Shown here: positions 22,698-34,200 of the stretch, one piece after another
Layout: the number at the start of each line of letters is the position of its first letter
Position numbering within the stretch: position 1 is the first letter of the stretch
NCBI GenBank assembly: GCA_038501195.1
Contig: JBBPUQ010000009.1
Span: 1,054,001 to 1,118,000 of the forward strand
Length of the DNA stretch: 64,000 bases
Origin: Nemania diffusa
Lineage: Eukaryota; Ascomycota; Sordariomycetes; Xylariales; Xylariaceae
Reading direction: 5' to 3'
Translations under genes and position numbers: made by a program
Notes under the pieces: generated by a model
Told to the model about the DNA's origin: nothing
What the model saw: the letters and a program-made list of their open reading frames with translations, nothing else
Databases searched by the model: none

Positions 22698-23501
22698 CTA
22701 TGTCCTCCCACCACAATGCTGACAGCATTGTACAAAGTTATCGAACACGTTCCCATCGGCACGATCATGCGCATTGGAGGGCCTACAATTACGCACAACC
22801 CTCCCGTTCACCATAGCGAAAGGGATGCACGACTCCGCCCGACACAATGGGCCCCAATGCTGCGCATCTTCCACGCCCTGCAGCCACATTCGCCCGCCGC
22901 CCGGTGGCCGTATCCAAAACCACTTGATATCCTCCCCCGAGGGGAAGGGGATCCATTCCGCTTCATTGATGCTCGTTGCCTGGGCGTGCTTGGCAAAGAA
23001 CTGCTCCTGAAACGTAAACCTCATCTCGCCCCGCCAGCGAGGCGTGTCCCCGCGCTCCTCCATCACCGCCACCACCTGCCACGTCTTGGCGTCCTTTCTG
23101 TGCTTGCGCCAGCGTCCCCAGAGCCCCTTGGTGTCGCTGGCGAGCATGCGGATTGGCCATGAGAGGTGGCGTGTTCCGTGCGGGCACCGCGTCTGCGTTA
23201 CGGTGCTCTTTGGGTTCGCTACTATGCCCGCTGCTTCGGCATTTGATAGAAACTGGTCCCTGCATTCTGGAATATTTTTGCCCTTATTGTAGGTATTGTC
23301 GCGGTTTGATGACCGTTCCATGAGCAGGTTGGTACGGCGTAAAGAAGGGATGTAGGCCTCGTTCAACCATTCCATGTTCCAGCGTTTCTGCCATGAGCTA
23401 AGCCCCGTAGGCTCTACTCTAGCAGAGCCCGAACTATGCTGCGAGAGGCCGGTGGTGCTATATGGGGGCGGCCGTCTTACTGTCGTAATGCCGCCTGCCA
23501 T
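22698..23501 (-). CDS. unrecognised 267-aa protein in PKS cluster
   Basis: One intron-free frame of 267 aa begins at an ATG and ends at 22698. I do not recognise the family. The protein is basic and rich in Arg and Trp, has no signal peptide or membrane helix, and starts with a Pro/Ser/Thr-rich segment of about 35 residues. The central part (about 130-210) is the most protein-like, with GLWGRWRKHR, a TWQVVAVMEERGDTP strand-like stretch and an EMRFTFQEQFFAKHAQ segment. The last 25 residues look less convincing, so an unrecognised intron near the 3' end is possible. It lies between the regulator and the flavin monooxygenase genes, inside the cluster. It could be a pathway enzyme, a regulator partner or a bystander; no function is claimed. 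Confidence 0.6.
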   Translation of the reverse strand: MAGGITTVRRPPPYSTTGLSQHSSGSARVEPTGLSSWQKRWNMEWLNEAYIPSLRRTNLLMERSSNRDNTYNKGKNIPECRDQFLSNAEAAGIVANPKSTVTQTRCPHGTRHLSWPIRMLASDTKGLWGRWRKHRKDAKTWQVVAVMEERGDTPRWRGEMRFTFQEQFFAKHAQATSINEAEWIPFPSGEDIKWFWIRPPGGGRMWLQGVEDAQHWGPLCRAESCIPFAMVNGRVVRNCRPSNAHDRADGNVFDNFVQCCQHCGGRT

Positions 23502-25621
23502 GATTGATTGTCTCGATTAACTATCAGTGGGTATATATAGCGTAGGACTTAGGGCTGTCCGTAGATTATAATAATCGGATATATTTTTTCAAGGCAGCTA
23601 TTTTCTATAGGGAATAGCCACGTCAGCGACTTTGTATCCCGATCATATCGGTAACCTTATTTGAGGCATAGCGCCTATTAAAGGTTTTAAGAGAGCTATG
23701 ATAGTCAAGGTTTGGTAACGACCGCTCTATTATAGAACCTCTCTAGGAAAAATAGGGTTGACTCCTGACCCGCAACAGTACTAATATCTAGTACTTATGT
23801 GCAAGCGAGAATATAGAGATTGCATTGATTAGGCCTCGGGTTTTTCGTCGATTTTTTTTATCTATACTTAATTATCTAGATTCCAGCACTTTCAGGGCTT
23901 TCTAGAGTAGTTGGGCAAGCAGGGTCTTCTCCCCCAAAGATTCGATTGTTTTTTCATAAAGTCCTCAACAACATTGAAGTGTTTAGATGAGCAGGGCTAG
24001 ATCTACAGTAGGTTTCCCCATACATTTTGCACACGGGATTGGAAAGGAGGAGAACGGAGTTTCGGCTGTTGACAGTTGACAGTTGACAGCAGACCTCGTT
24101 TACTTTCGGAAATAGATCGTAAGCTCGACGTTTAATAAAAAGTACCAGGCACGAATAAATATATTTTAATTATTTTCTAAAACAATAACTACTCCGGTAC
24201 GCACAGACTAGATCTGGGACGCGACAGAAATGTTTTCTTTTACGGAATTTTTACTAGTGTAAGCACGAGATATTTTGGAATGATGGGAGAGCATATACTA
24301 GCAAAGTAAATATTCGAAAACGCAGCAAAGCGGTATCTAGTCACAGGTAAAAACAAGCTTAAAGGATTAGTTATAAAAATCTATAAGGGTTAAAAATGTT
24401 CAGCACTTGGCACATGAAATATAACTGCGTTTATAGTTGAAAACCACGATTCGTGCACTAATAAATACGATATTAACTACCTATTGCGTGACAAAGTACT
24501 TGAATACTTGCGCCCAGAAGGCGGAGAATATCCACCGAATTAGTGCGGGGGTTCCCTGCCCGCGTGCCTTCCACGTGTGTGCGTACAGAGTACAGTACAG
24601 GAAAGATGAAAAGGGACCACCAACGCGTGGCAGGGTTACTCGGCATATACAAAGTACTAGGTACAAGCCCTATACTGTACAGGCACCTAGAGAGCACAGT
24701 GTACAGCACTTGGTGTGGCGACGTACTTGTTTACAGGAGGCTAATGTTAGCGGCTGGTCGCACTACTGCGGCTGACTGCCTCGCTCGCTAATCCCAACCC
24801 TTTGGGGAATATACGGAATATTATGTAGTGCCGAGTCTGCGCAAGCAGAGGAATCACTCATCACTCATACATCAGCAGCGGCTTACCTCCTCTAATGTAA
24901 TATACCTCTGACAATAACGTACTGCGGCATCGATAAATGAGGTAAGAACTAATTCGAATTTCTTTTATCCGATATCGGTGATAGGGAGCTCAACACTTGC
25001 AGTATTAGGTACGGAATACCTATCCTTAGATCCTACATGCCACCTGGAGTATGCATGTCGTCGGCTAATAGGCACCCGCGTTAAAGGCAATCAACTCATC
25101 CGATGAAGTGTTTATGGGCCCAGACAATCGGCTCATGAGGCTTGTCAGAGTGGGCCTCAACGTCTCGGGATTTCGCAATGATACGTGGCTAATGAGCGAT
25201 TCGACGGGGGAGCGAAGAAAATTTCAACGGGCCGTCGCATACTTTATTCGCTGAGGGCGCTGAGGGATGGAGACACATATTACGCCAGCATATTATACGA
25301 TGCAATGGGTATTCACGAACGAACAGGCCCACCGAGGAGAGGAGACAGGAAGGAGGACTAGGAAGGCTAATGAGATACGACAGTTTTCTACGCCTAACTT
25401 TGCTTCATAGACCGACTCTACGCGGCTGTTGTGGTGTACGGGCCTTCTGTGGCGTAATCTTACTAACCAGGAGCTGAACGATTACATACATACCCATGAT
25501 TCGATTCGATCGCAAAGCTCAAAAACAACATTGAGGCGCCAAGTTTTCAACGCGCGTTCTAGGCCACGATCTCTTCAGTTCTATCATATTTCGGAGACCG
25601 AAACAATTTCGGTGTGCTTTA
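23502..25621. other. AT-rich intergenic tract, 2.1 kb
   Basis: No gene was found. The stretch 23600-24480 is AT-rich with many stops in all frames and may be a decayed repeat. A 7-base unit (ttgacag) occurs three times in a row near 24067-24087. A perfect inverted repeat TTTCGG-aga-CCGAAA at 25589-25603 lies just beyond the end of the flavin monooxygenase gene and could be part of its 3' untranslated region. Confidence 0.5.
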
Positions 25622-27071
25622 CTAGTAGATGGCGGTGGTCTTGACAACCCCGTTTGCCCAGCCTCTACGCTGCTTGTACCCCTGCAGCGTGTCCCTTAGC
25701 ATGGCCTCGTAGTCGAAGTGCCAGATCTTGAAGGTACGATCTCTGATCTCTTCAAAGGCTGTTTCCGCTCTGGTCATCTTGGCGTCGTCAGCCCACTCTA
25801 CCTGCTGGTGCATGTCACACACCCGACGGCTGCTATTAACCAGCCATTGGCTGCGTGTGCGTCGTATCGCGTCGTACGTGCTAAAAGCAGCCGCGAGCGC
25901 CTTAGCTTTGGCCTCTGGGTGCTCGCGGATCTCGGCTACCACTTCCCGCATCAGCGTGGACAGGCACAGTGCGTCCTCGATTCCTTGGCCCGCGCCAGCT
26001 CCGTGGTGAGGGCTCGTCGCATGTGCCGCGTCGCCGGCCAGGCACAGCCGGTCGCTGTTGTAACGTGGGGCCGGGAACTCCCAGAGGTCGAAGATGGCCC
26101 ACTTGCTCATCGTGTCGGGGAAGCGCTCGATGAGGTTGCGCACCGGCGTACACCACCCCTCGAACGCCGCCTTGACGTCGTCCCGCGTGCCCTGAGCCAC
26201 CGTCTGCGAGTCGTCCGGCCACTTGTTGGGATCTCTGACGAAGGCTACCGCATTCATCATGGCGTTGTTGGCCACTGGGTAGTGCAGCAGATTCGCGTTC
26301 GGCCCCACGTGGTTGTGTTGGTTCATGGCCTTGTACTCGCCCAGAGCCTCAATGGCTTGGGCCATGGGAATTAGGGTCCGATATGCCACGCAGTGTGAAT
26401 AGCTGGGGCGCGAGGCGGGATGATCTTCGCCTAAGAGGATCTGTCGTACGCGTGACTTGACACCATCACAACCGATCACTTCATCTTATATCAGTGCTCT
26501 GTTCGGCAAGGGGTGTGTAGCTTAGAATGTGGTACAACATACCGGCATCTGCTTCCACAGTGGTGCCGTCTCGGAACGTAAGCAAGAGTTTCTGGCCCGG
26601 TCCTCTATCTTCAATCGTATCGAGCCTCTTCTTTAGCTCGACCACCTCAGGAGGTATGCACTTGACAAGGGACTCAAGGAACTGGTCACGCCGACAGCCC
26701 TCAAAACCCCGTGGGCCAGCACTCAGCTTGTAGAACAAGCGTTGCTGGCGGGGGTCCTCGCGATGTCGTTCGTATCCGTCAATCCAACGCAGGTAGTCAT
26801 CGGGATCCTCGGCACCGCCATTAGAGGTTGCAACAGACCCGCTTGATCGCAGGGCGACAGGGATCACTGGGTCGATCAGATTCATGCATCGGATGGCGTT
26901 AGCCGTGAAGGCAATGCCGGCACCGATCTCGCGGAAGCCTTGGGCTTGCTCGTATACCTTGACCTTAACTCCGGCGCGGAGCAGGCCGATGGTGAGCACG
27001 AGGCCGATGATGCCACCCCCTATGATGACGATCTCCGGGTCTCCGCCTGGTGAGCTTGCAGCAGTACTCAT
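25622..27071 (-). CDS. FAD-dependent monooxygenase, TropB-like
   Basis: Two exons (27071-26543 and 26484-25622) joined over a 58-nt intron give 463 aa. The FAD Rossmann loop is GGGIIG (about residues 17-22). The NAD(P)H/FAD DG motif is [11 protein letters not shown] at 181-191. The second FAD motif, [20 protein letters not shown], lies in the C-terminal half. This places it in the salicylate-hydroxylase-like group A flavoproteins. Arg212 (in AYR) and Tyr245 (in HYPV) are 33 residues apart, the same spacing as Arg206 and Tyr239 known for substrate positioning in TropB. TropB hydroxylates and dearomatises 3-methylorcinaldehyde; AzaH and SorbC perform related steps in azaphilone and sorbicillinoid pathways. 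It diverges from the PKS gene across a 1.1-kb promoter. Confidence 0.93.
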
Positions 27072-28217
27072 GATTGCAAGTGATAAGTTTTAAGTTCGGA
27101 CTTGCCACGCTCTGAGACAGACAATTCAGCAATAAACAAACAAGACTTCAACACGGTTGGTATCGGTGTTAAAGAGTAGTCAGAAATGATTTGATAAGGT
27201 GAGTCCTAATTAATATCTAGTTAACACATGGAACAGTCCAGCCAGCAGTTTAAAAGAGACAGGTCTGGTCCCTAGTCGTACGTGTTGGTTCGGCCATATC
27301 ATGCCACAACATGAATTCCTCGGGGTTGCTAAGATCCTGGCTTGTTCATTTATTCAACCTCGGGTTATTACAAAGCCACCCGAGTTAGGTATGTTACGAA
27401 TTCTATACTAGGATTACTGGATATATGGAAATACCCCGTGCCGAGCCCCTTAATGACAGGCTCGGGATCTTCACAAGTCTTTGCTACTCTGACTGCATCA
27501 CCTGCGATTCGACCCTTTCCACACCAACCAAGTCTTATCTGAGATACCGCAGGGCTGAATGCTTCTACCCGATGATTAAACGTGCAATTTGTCATAACTG
27601 GAAGTACTCGTGGGATGTGCCAGATACGTGCTCTGTCGTTGCTTCGGCTCGGGGAAACTCGATGCTATGTGCTTCGCTGACTTGGTTCTTGCCACATTGA
27701 TCTACTTGCATACCTGTAAGATGTCCTAGTTCTGCGGCTCCGTGTTTGGTTATGCTTACCATTGTCTTCCTCTTTAGTGGTTGGCCGTGATATGCCAAAC
27801 TGCCATAGCGTTCAGAGACTCCGAGGGATCTGAGATCGACCGGGACAGCTCTCTATGCTAAAGCTTCTCGGAACCGAAGGCCATTAGCGATACGCTATTT
27901 TCCTATGTAGACGAAAAGAGATAATGCTTCTGTTTATGGGTGTATAGGCGAAAATCGGTAAATAGACTAGAGCTGGTCTAGCCGCCTTGCTACTTATTAT
28001 ATCGTGCTCGGCTTGAAAAGTCATGATCGAATCGACACAGAAAACCAGTGCCAGCATCGTCCGAAGGCATCCTCACCTAACATCGTGCTATTAAAGCTTG
28101 TCTATTTTTACATGAACATTCATCTCATACAATCTCTCTCTGGCCTAGGCGGAATCATCACTTCTCGTAGTCGTTGAAACAAGCTAGGTTTCTCTCCAGA
28201 CCAGTTATAAGTTAACT
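27072..28217. promoter_or_regulatory. shared divergent promoter, monooxygenase / PKS
   Basis: The start codons of the flavin monooxygenase and PKS face away from each other over 1146 bp. A TCGG-aa-CCGA inverted element is at 27868-27877. A CTCCGAG element lies about 50 bp before it. These are candidate zinc-cluster half-sites. A small open frame (27425-27700, +) has no gene character. Confidence 0.5.
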
Positions 28218-31200
28218 ATGTCAGAAATGGCTGATCTTGTACGCTCTGCTTCGGCTCATCCTGCCGTCCTCATGTTTGGACCTTTGTCGCTATCATGTAA
28301 CCCTACACAAGTTGCTCGAGTGCGAAAAGCCGTTGTTGGCAATGCCCACAGTGCATGGATTCTCAGCATAATTTCTCAGTTGCCACAAGTATGGAAGACC
28401 ATCTCGACTGCTCTTCCAAGCCTCCACGACGACACAGGCTACATACAAGTCTTAGATTTGGCGGAAGCCTTTCGTTTGGGACGGCCACTAGAGACCTCAT
28501 ATCCCTTACCTAACAAGGTGCTCGTACCCCTGGTCGTTATATATCATCTAGCCCAATACATCGACTTCCTTGGACGCACCGGTATCAATGTTGATGAGAC
28601 GTACAAGAGCCCTGGGGAGACTGTTGGGTTCTGCACGGGTCTCTTGAGCGCGTTCGCTGTTGCTACCTCGGAAAATAAGGCGGACTTTGAGCGGTATGGT
28701 GCTGTTGCCATAAGACTTGGTCTGCTAGTAGGCATGGTGGTCGATGCCCGGGAAGCTTCCTCAGAACTTAATGTCTCTAAGTCGCTTCGCGTGGGTTGGA
28801 ATTCGACGCAGTCGAAGGAGGAAATGATGAGTATTATCAGGGAGCACCCAAATGTAAGATCAAGCCCTACCCCTTCGCGAAACCCGCCTGTATCTCTCTT
28901 TATTTTTATTTTCTTCGTTTTAATATTTGAATCAATTAACATCTCACACGCTCTACTCTCTCTAGACATATGCATCAGTTGAATATGATGAGAATTTGAC
29001 GACTGTCACGACGACGGCCTCGAATATCAGAGCACTCGATCAGCAGCTAAAGAATTCTGGGTTCATGTCCTCGGAGCTTGAGCTTTATGGGCGTTTTCAT
29101 GCCGAATGTCACCGGGAATTGATGGCGCCTATCCTAGAGTTCTGCGACTCGAACCCCGAGTTCCAATTTCCCGACGCTTCCAAAACACTCTGTCCGACGC
29201 GCTCAAATAGTCAAGGGCAACTGCTTTCACAAGGGAGTCTGCATCACCACGCTCTCACTTCTATCCTAACAAATACATCCAAGTGGCATCAAACCCTGAC
29301 AGCCGCCCGACAATCTCTCGTTGAGAAAGACTCGCTTCTTATATCATTTGGTTTCGGGCGATGCGTACCGCCTACACACATGCGCGCTATTAGTCACCAG
29401 GTAGTTCACCTGGCTGACGTCGAAGACTCCATCGCTCCTGTGTCGAAAGACCAGCGAGCTATTACTGACAACGACATTGCTGTCGTCGGCATGTCATGTA
29501 AGGTCGCCGGCGCCGATAACCTGGAAGAGTTCTGGGATATTCTCTGTGCAGCCAAATCGCAGCACCGAGAGGTGCCCCAGGATCGCATCGCTTTTAAGAA
29601 GACGGCGTTCCGCGATGTTGATGAGAAGCGAAAGTGGTTTGCCAACCTTATTGACGGGCCCGATAAATTCGATCACAAGTTCTTCAAGAAGAGCCCTAGG
29701 GAGAGCGCGACCATGGATCCCCAGCAAAGACTGCTCCTACAGACCGCGTACCAGGCCGTAGAGCATTCGGGCTATTTCCGTTCCCCTGATCCAGACAGGC
29801 GTGTGGGATGCTACATCGGCCTGTGCGCCACCGACTATGAGAACAACGTTGCCTGCCATGCGGCAAATGCTTTTTCTGCTACTGGCAATCTTCAAGGCTT
29901 CGTGGCTGGGAAAGTAAGTCATTATTTCGGCTGGACAGGACCCGGCCTCACCATTGACACGGCTTGCTCTTCGTCTGCTGTGGCCGTGCATCAAGCGTAA
30001 GTGATTCTTCAGCTCTCCATTACGGCCCCTAACTCAATTATATCAATCTCTCGTTTATTCCGCATCCAAGCCTATTTAATTACCCTAGGTAGCTTTAAAT
30101 CCACTTTGCGAGGAAGCATGCTGACCCCGATTATTCAGATGTCGCGCCATCATCAGTGGGGAGTGTACCGCGGCCCTGGCTGGAGGCACGCATGTCATGA
30201 CCAGTCCTTTATGGTTCCAAAACCTCGCAGGCGCCTCATTCCTGAGCACGACAGGTCAATGCAAGCCCTTTGATGCTAAGGCCGACGGTTACTGCCGAGG
30301 TGAGGGTGTGGGTGTCGTCTTCCTGAAAAAGCTATCGGCCGCGGTGGCGGATGGTGACCAGGTGTGTATCCTTAATCCTTCTTGTTTTGCTTTTAGTATG
30401 TCTTGGAGAATAGGCTAACTTATGGCTTCCAAATAGATATTAGGAGTCGTAGCAGCAACAGGTGTTCAGCAGAACCAGAACTGCACTCCTATATTCGTCC
30501 CCAACGTCCCATCGCTCTCCAATCTCTTTAGCCAAGTAACGAAAGCAGCTCGGGTTAAGCCCGGTCAGATATCGGTCGTTGAAGCTCATGGTACTGGCAC
30601 TGCTGTCGGAGATCCAGCCGAGTACGACAGCATCCGACAAGTACTCGGCGGCCCCATCCGCTCGAGTCCACTGGTTATCAGCTCTGTTAAGGGCCTCGTT
30701 GGCCACGTCGAATGCACGTCGGGTATCGTATCCATGATCAAGGTGCTGCTGATGATGAACAAGGGTGCAATTCCCCCACAAGCTAGCTTCACCACTATAA
30801 ACCCTGCTATTAAAGCAACTATGGCCGACAACATGAATGTGCCTACGACCTTGCTTCCCTGGGATGCAGATTTCCGTGCGGCGCTTATTAACAATTATGG
30901 TGCCTCCGGATCCAATGCTTCTATAGTGATCACGGAGTCACCCCTGGCAGCGAGACACCGAGTAGACGTCGGCGTCTCGTCGAAATCGACATCCCCTAGC
31001 TTGAAGTATCCGTTCTGGCTCTGTGGCTTCGATGATCAGAGTCTCCGGCGATACACTAAAGCCCTTACGACCTATTTGAAAAGACAGGTCAGCTTTCCAG
31101 AGGATCTCTCTATTGCCAACATTGCATACAATCTTGCCAGTCAGACCAACCGTAGACTTGATCAGCGCTTGGTTTTCAGTGCAGAATCATTGAATGACCT

Positions 31201-34200
31201 ACAGCAGAAACTGGTAGCGTTCCAGCAAGGGGGTGAGCCAATCACATCCATGGAGCGCCTAGCATCAAAACCGGTCGTACTATGCTTCGGCGGACAGGTC
31301 TCAACATATGTTGGGCTAGACCATCAACTATATGAGTCTATCGCCCTTCTACGGAAGCACCTTGATGATGTGGACGCAGTAGCTCGATCCCTCGGAATAG
31401 AAAGCATATTCCCAGCAATTTTTGAACGCTCGCCAATCACAAATATTGTCAAGCTACAGACAGCTCTTTTTGCCAGTCAGTATGCTTGCGCCAGAAGCTG
31501 GATCGACTCCGGTGTTCAGCCTAGTGCAGTCGTAGGCCACAGCTTCGGCGAACTTACAGCACTCTGCGTTTCTCAGGTGTTGTCAGTAAAAGACACATTG
31601 AAAATGATCATCAGCCGCGCCACGCTGATCCAAGATGCATGGGGTCCCGAGAAAGGCGCCATGATGGCCGTCGAGTCTGAGCTGCCCATCGTCGAGAAAT
31701 TGCTGACTGACGTGGCTGCTGGCTTCAAAGACAGCAGCAAGGCGGCCTCAATTGCTTGTTACAACGGCCCCAAGAGCTTTACTCTCGCTGGCTCTGAAGC
31801 TGCTATCGATGCTGTTGCGGATGCTGTGGCCAAGATGCCCAAGACAACAAGTCCAATCCGCGTCAAGAAGCTGAACGTGACCAACGCCTTCCACTGCGCC
31901 CTCGTTGACCCGCTCATGGTTCGCCTTGAAGAGAATGCCCAGGATTTGACATTCCGCGAGCCCAAAATCCCGATTGAACGAGCAACGGAGTTCCCTACGC
32001 AAGAAAAGTTCACGGCTAAGTTCGTCTCTGATCACATGCGACAGCCCGTCTTTTTCAACCACGCATTACAGCGTCTCGCTCAACGCTATCCAGGTGCTGT
32101 CTTCCTCGAAGCTGGCTCTTCCTCTACAATTACCTCGATGGCTAGTAAAGCTTTGGGTAACCCGCGCGAGTCCCACTTCCAGGCCGTCAACATAACGAAT
32201 GACAATGGATGGAATAACTTGGTCGATGCCACGGTCGGTCTATGGAAGGCTGGATTGACGACACAATTCTGGGCTCATTGCGCTACGCAGTCAATCAAAC
32301 ACACGCCGCTTCTCCTGCCGCCGTATCAGTTTGATGAGTCTAGGCACTGGTTGGAACTGAAGAGTCCACCTCAGACAGCAGCGGTCATTGAGGCGCCTAA
32401 GGCCATGCCAATTGAGGATAAACTGCCTGATACCCTGGTCACATTCCTCGGCTACCAAGACAGTGAGAACCAGCTGGCGAGGTTTCGGATAAACACCATG
32501 ATTTCCCTGTATGACAAGTTTGTCGTAGGACATGTCATCGCACAGACGGCGCCCATTTGCCCTTCTATCGTACAACTAGATCTCGTTATTGAGGCCGTCC
32601 GCAGCGTCCACCCCGAGATCGTGGCGGCTAATCTGGAGCCTCAGATCCAGCTCGTCGAGAACCAGTCCCCTCTTTGTATCAATGCCGCGCGCCAGGTGTT
32701 TATCGAAACAGAAGAGAAAACACAAGGATCTGAAAAGTCCTGGAGCTTCCAGATATTCAGCACTGATGGATCCAAAGCTGGTAGCAAATCCCTGCATACT
32801 ACGGGTAAATTGGAATTCCGCGCTGCTGATGATGTATCGCTGAGGCTCGAATTTGCGCGTCTCGAGCGATTTATGAACCACCGACGGTACATAGAGATGA
32901 TGAGTAGCGGCGATGTTGACGAGATGCTCTCTCATAGGAACATCTACAATATCTTCTCTGAGATCGTCGAGTACTCTGACGAATACCGCGGACTACAAAA
33001 GCTTGTTGCGCACGGCAGCCACTCCGCTGGATACGTCACGAGAACGCATAAGACGCTTCCCGGGGGCACCGACGATGCATTCATGACAGAAGCTGTCTGC
33101 CAGGTGGGTGGCATCTACGTGAATTGCATGACCGGCCGATCTCCATCAGATATCTTCCTTGCCACAGGCATCGAACGATGGATCCGTTCGCCCAAGGCTA
33201 AACAAGGAGACGCGCAGCCGGAAGCCTACCATGTATTAGCTTCGCACCATCAGACCTCCGATAAGACATTCTTAACAGATGTGTTTGTCTACGACGTAGA
33301 CGACGGCTCACTGGTCGAGGCAATCCTAGGCGTCAGCTTTGTAAAGGTGGCCAAGTTGACCATGCAAAAACTGTTGACGCGACTCTCACCTGGAATTAGC
33401 CAAAAGTCTTCGACAGCGGGTATATCTTCCTCCTTACCGGCCCGTGTAGAAGATATATCGGTGACAGCCGAAGCGCCGGCTGGCAAACCTCTACTACTAA
33501 GCTTACCGCCGATGACCTTGCACATGCCTAAGACAAAGAAAGGACCCCCCAAGCCAGACGTGAGCAACAAGGTCATGGAGATCTTAGTGGATCTATCGGG
33601 ACTCGAAATGCATGAAATTAAACCTGATAGTCTGCTACCTGACTTAGGGATCGACTCGCTCATGGGCATGGAGATGGCACACGAAATTGAAGGAGCGTTC
33701 AAAATTACGCTGCCTGAGAGTGAGCTGATGGAGATCATCGACATCCCCAGCTTGATCAAGTGCGTACAAAAAGCCGTTGGAGTTAGTGGTACTTCAGTTG
33801 ATGGCGAAGAATATACGTCAGATGGTGAGGATAGCACTAGTGTAAAGTCTGATGATAGACATAGTGTCGTTTCCTCATCACATGGTCCCTCCACAGGCCG
33901 GACGACTCCCCAGGTGGAATCCGAGCTCGATCTCGGCGCCGAGTTGAAACTCTCTTTCGCCACCGTAATGGAAGCGTTCAACGAGACAAAGGCATTGACG
34001 GACGAGCGCATCGCCGAATATGGGCAGACCAACTACGTTGATACGGTGATGCCGCTACAGACGAAGATGTGTATCGCACTAACGCTGGAGGCATTCGCGG
34101 AGCTAGGAGTGGTCCTACGTGATGCTACACCTAACCAAAAGTTCCTGCGGATAACGCATCCGAAGGAGCATAGTCGGTTAGTAGAATATCTCTACAAGAT

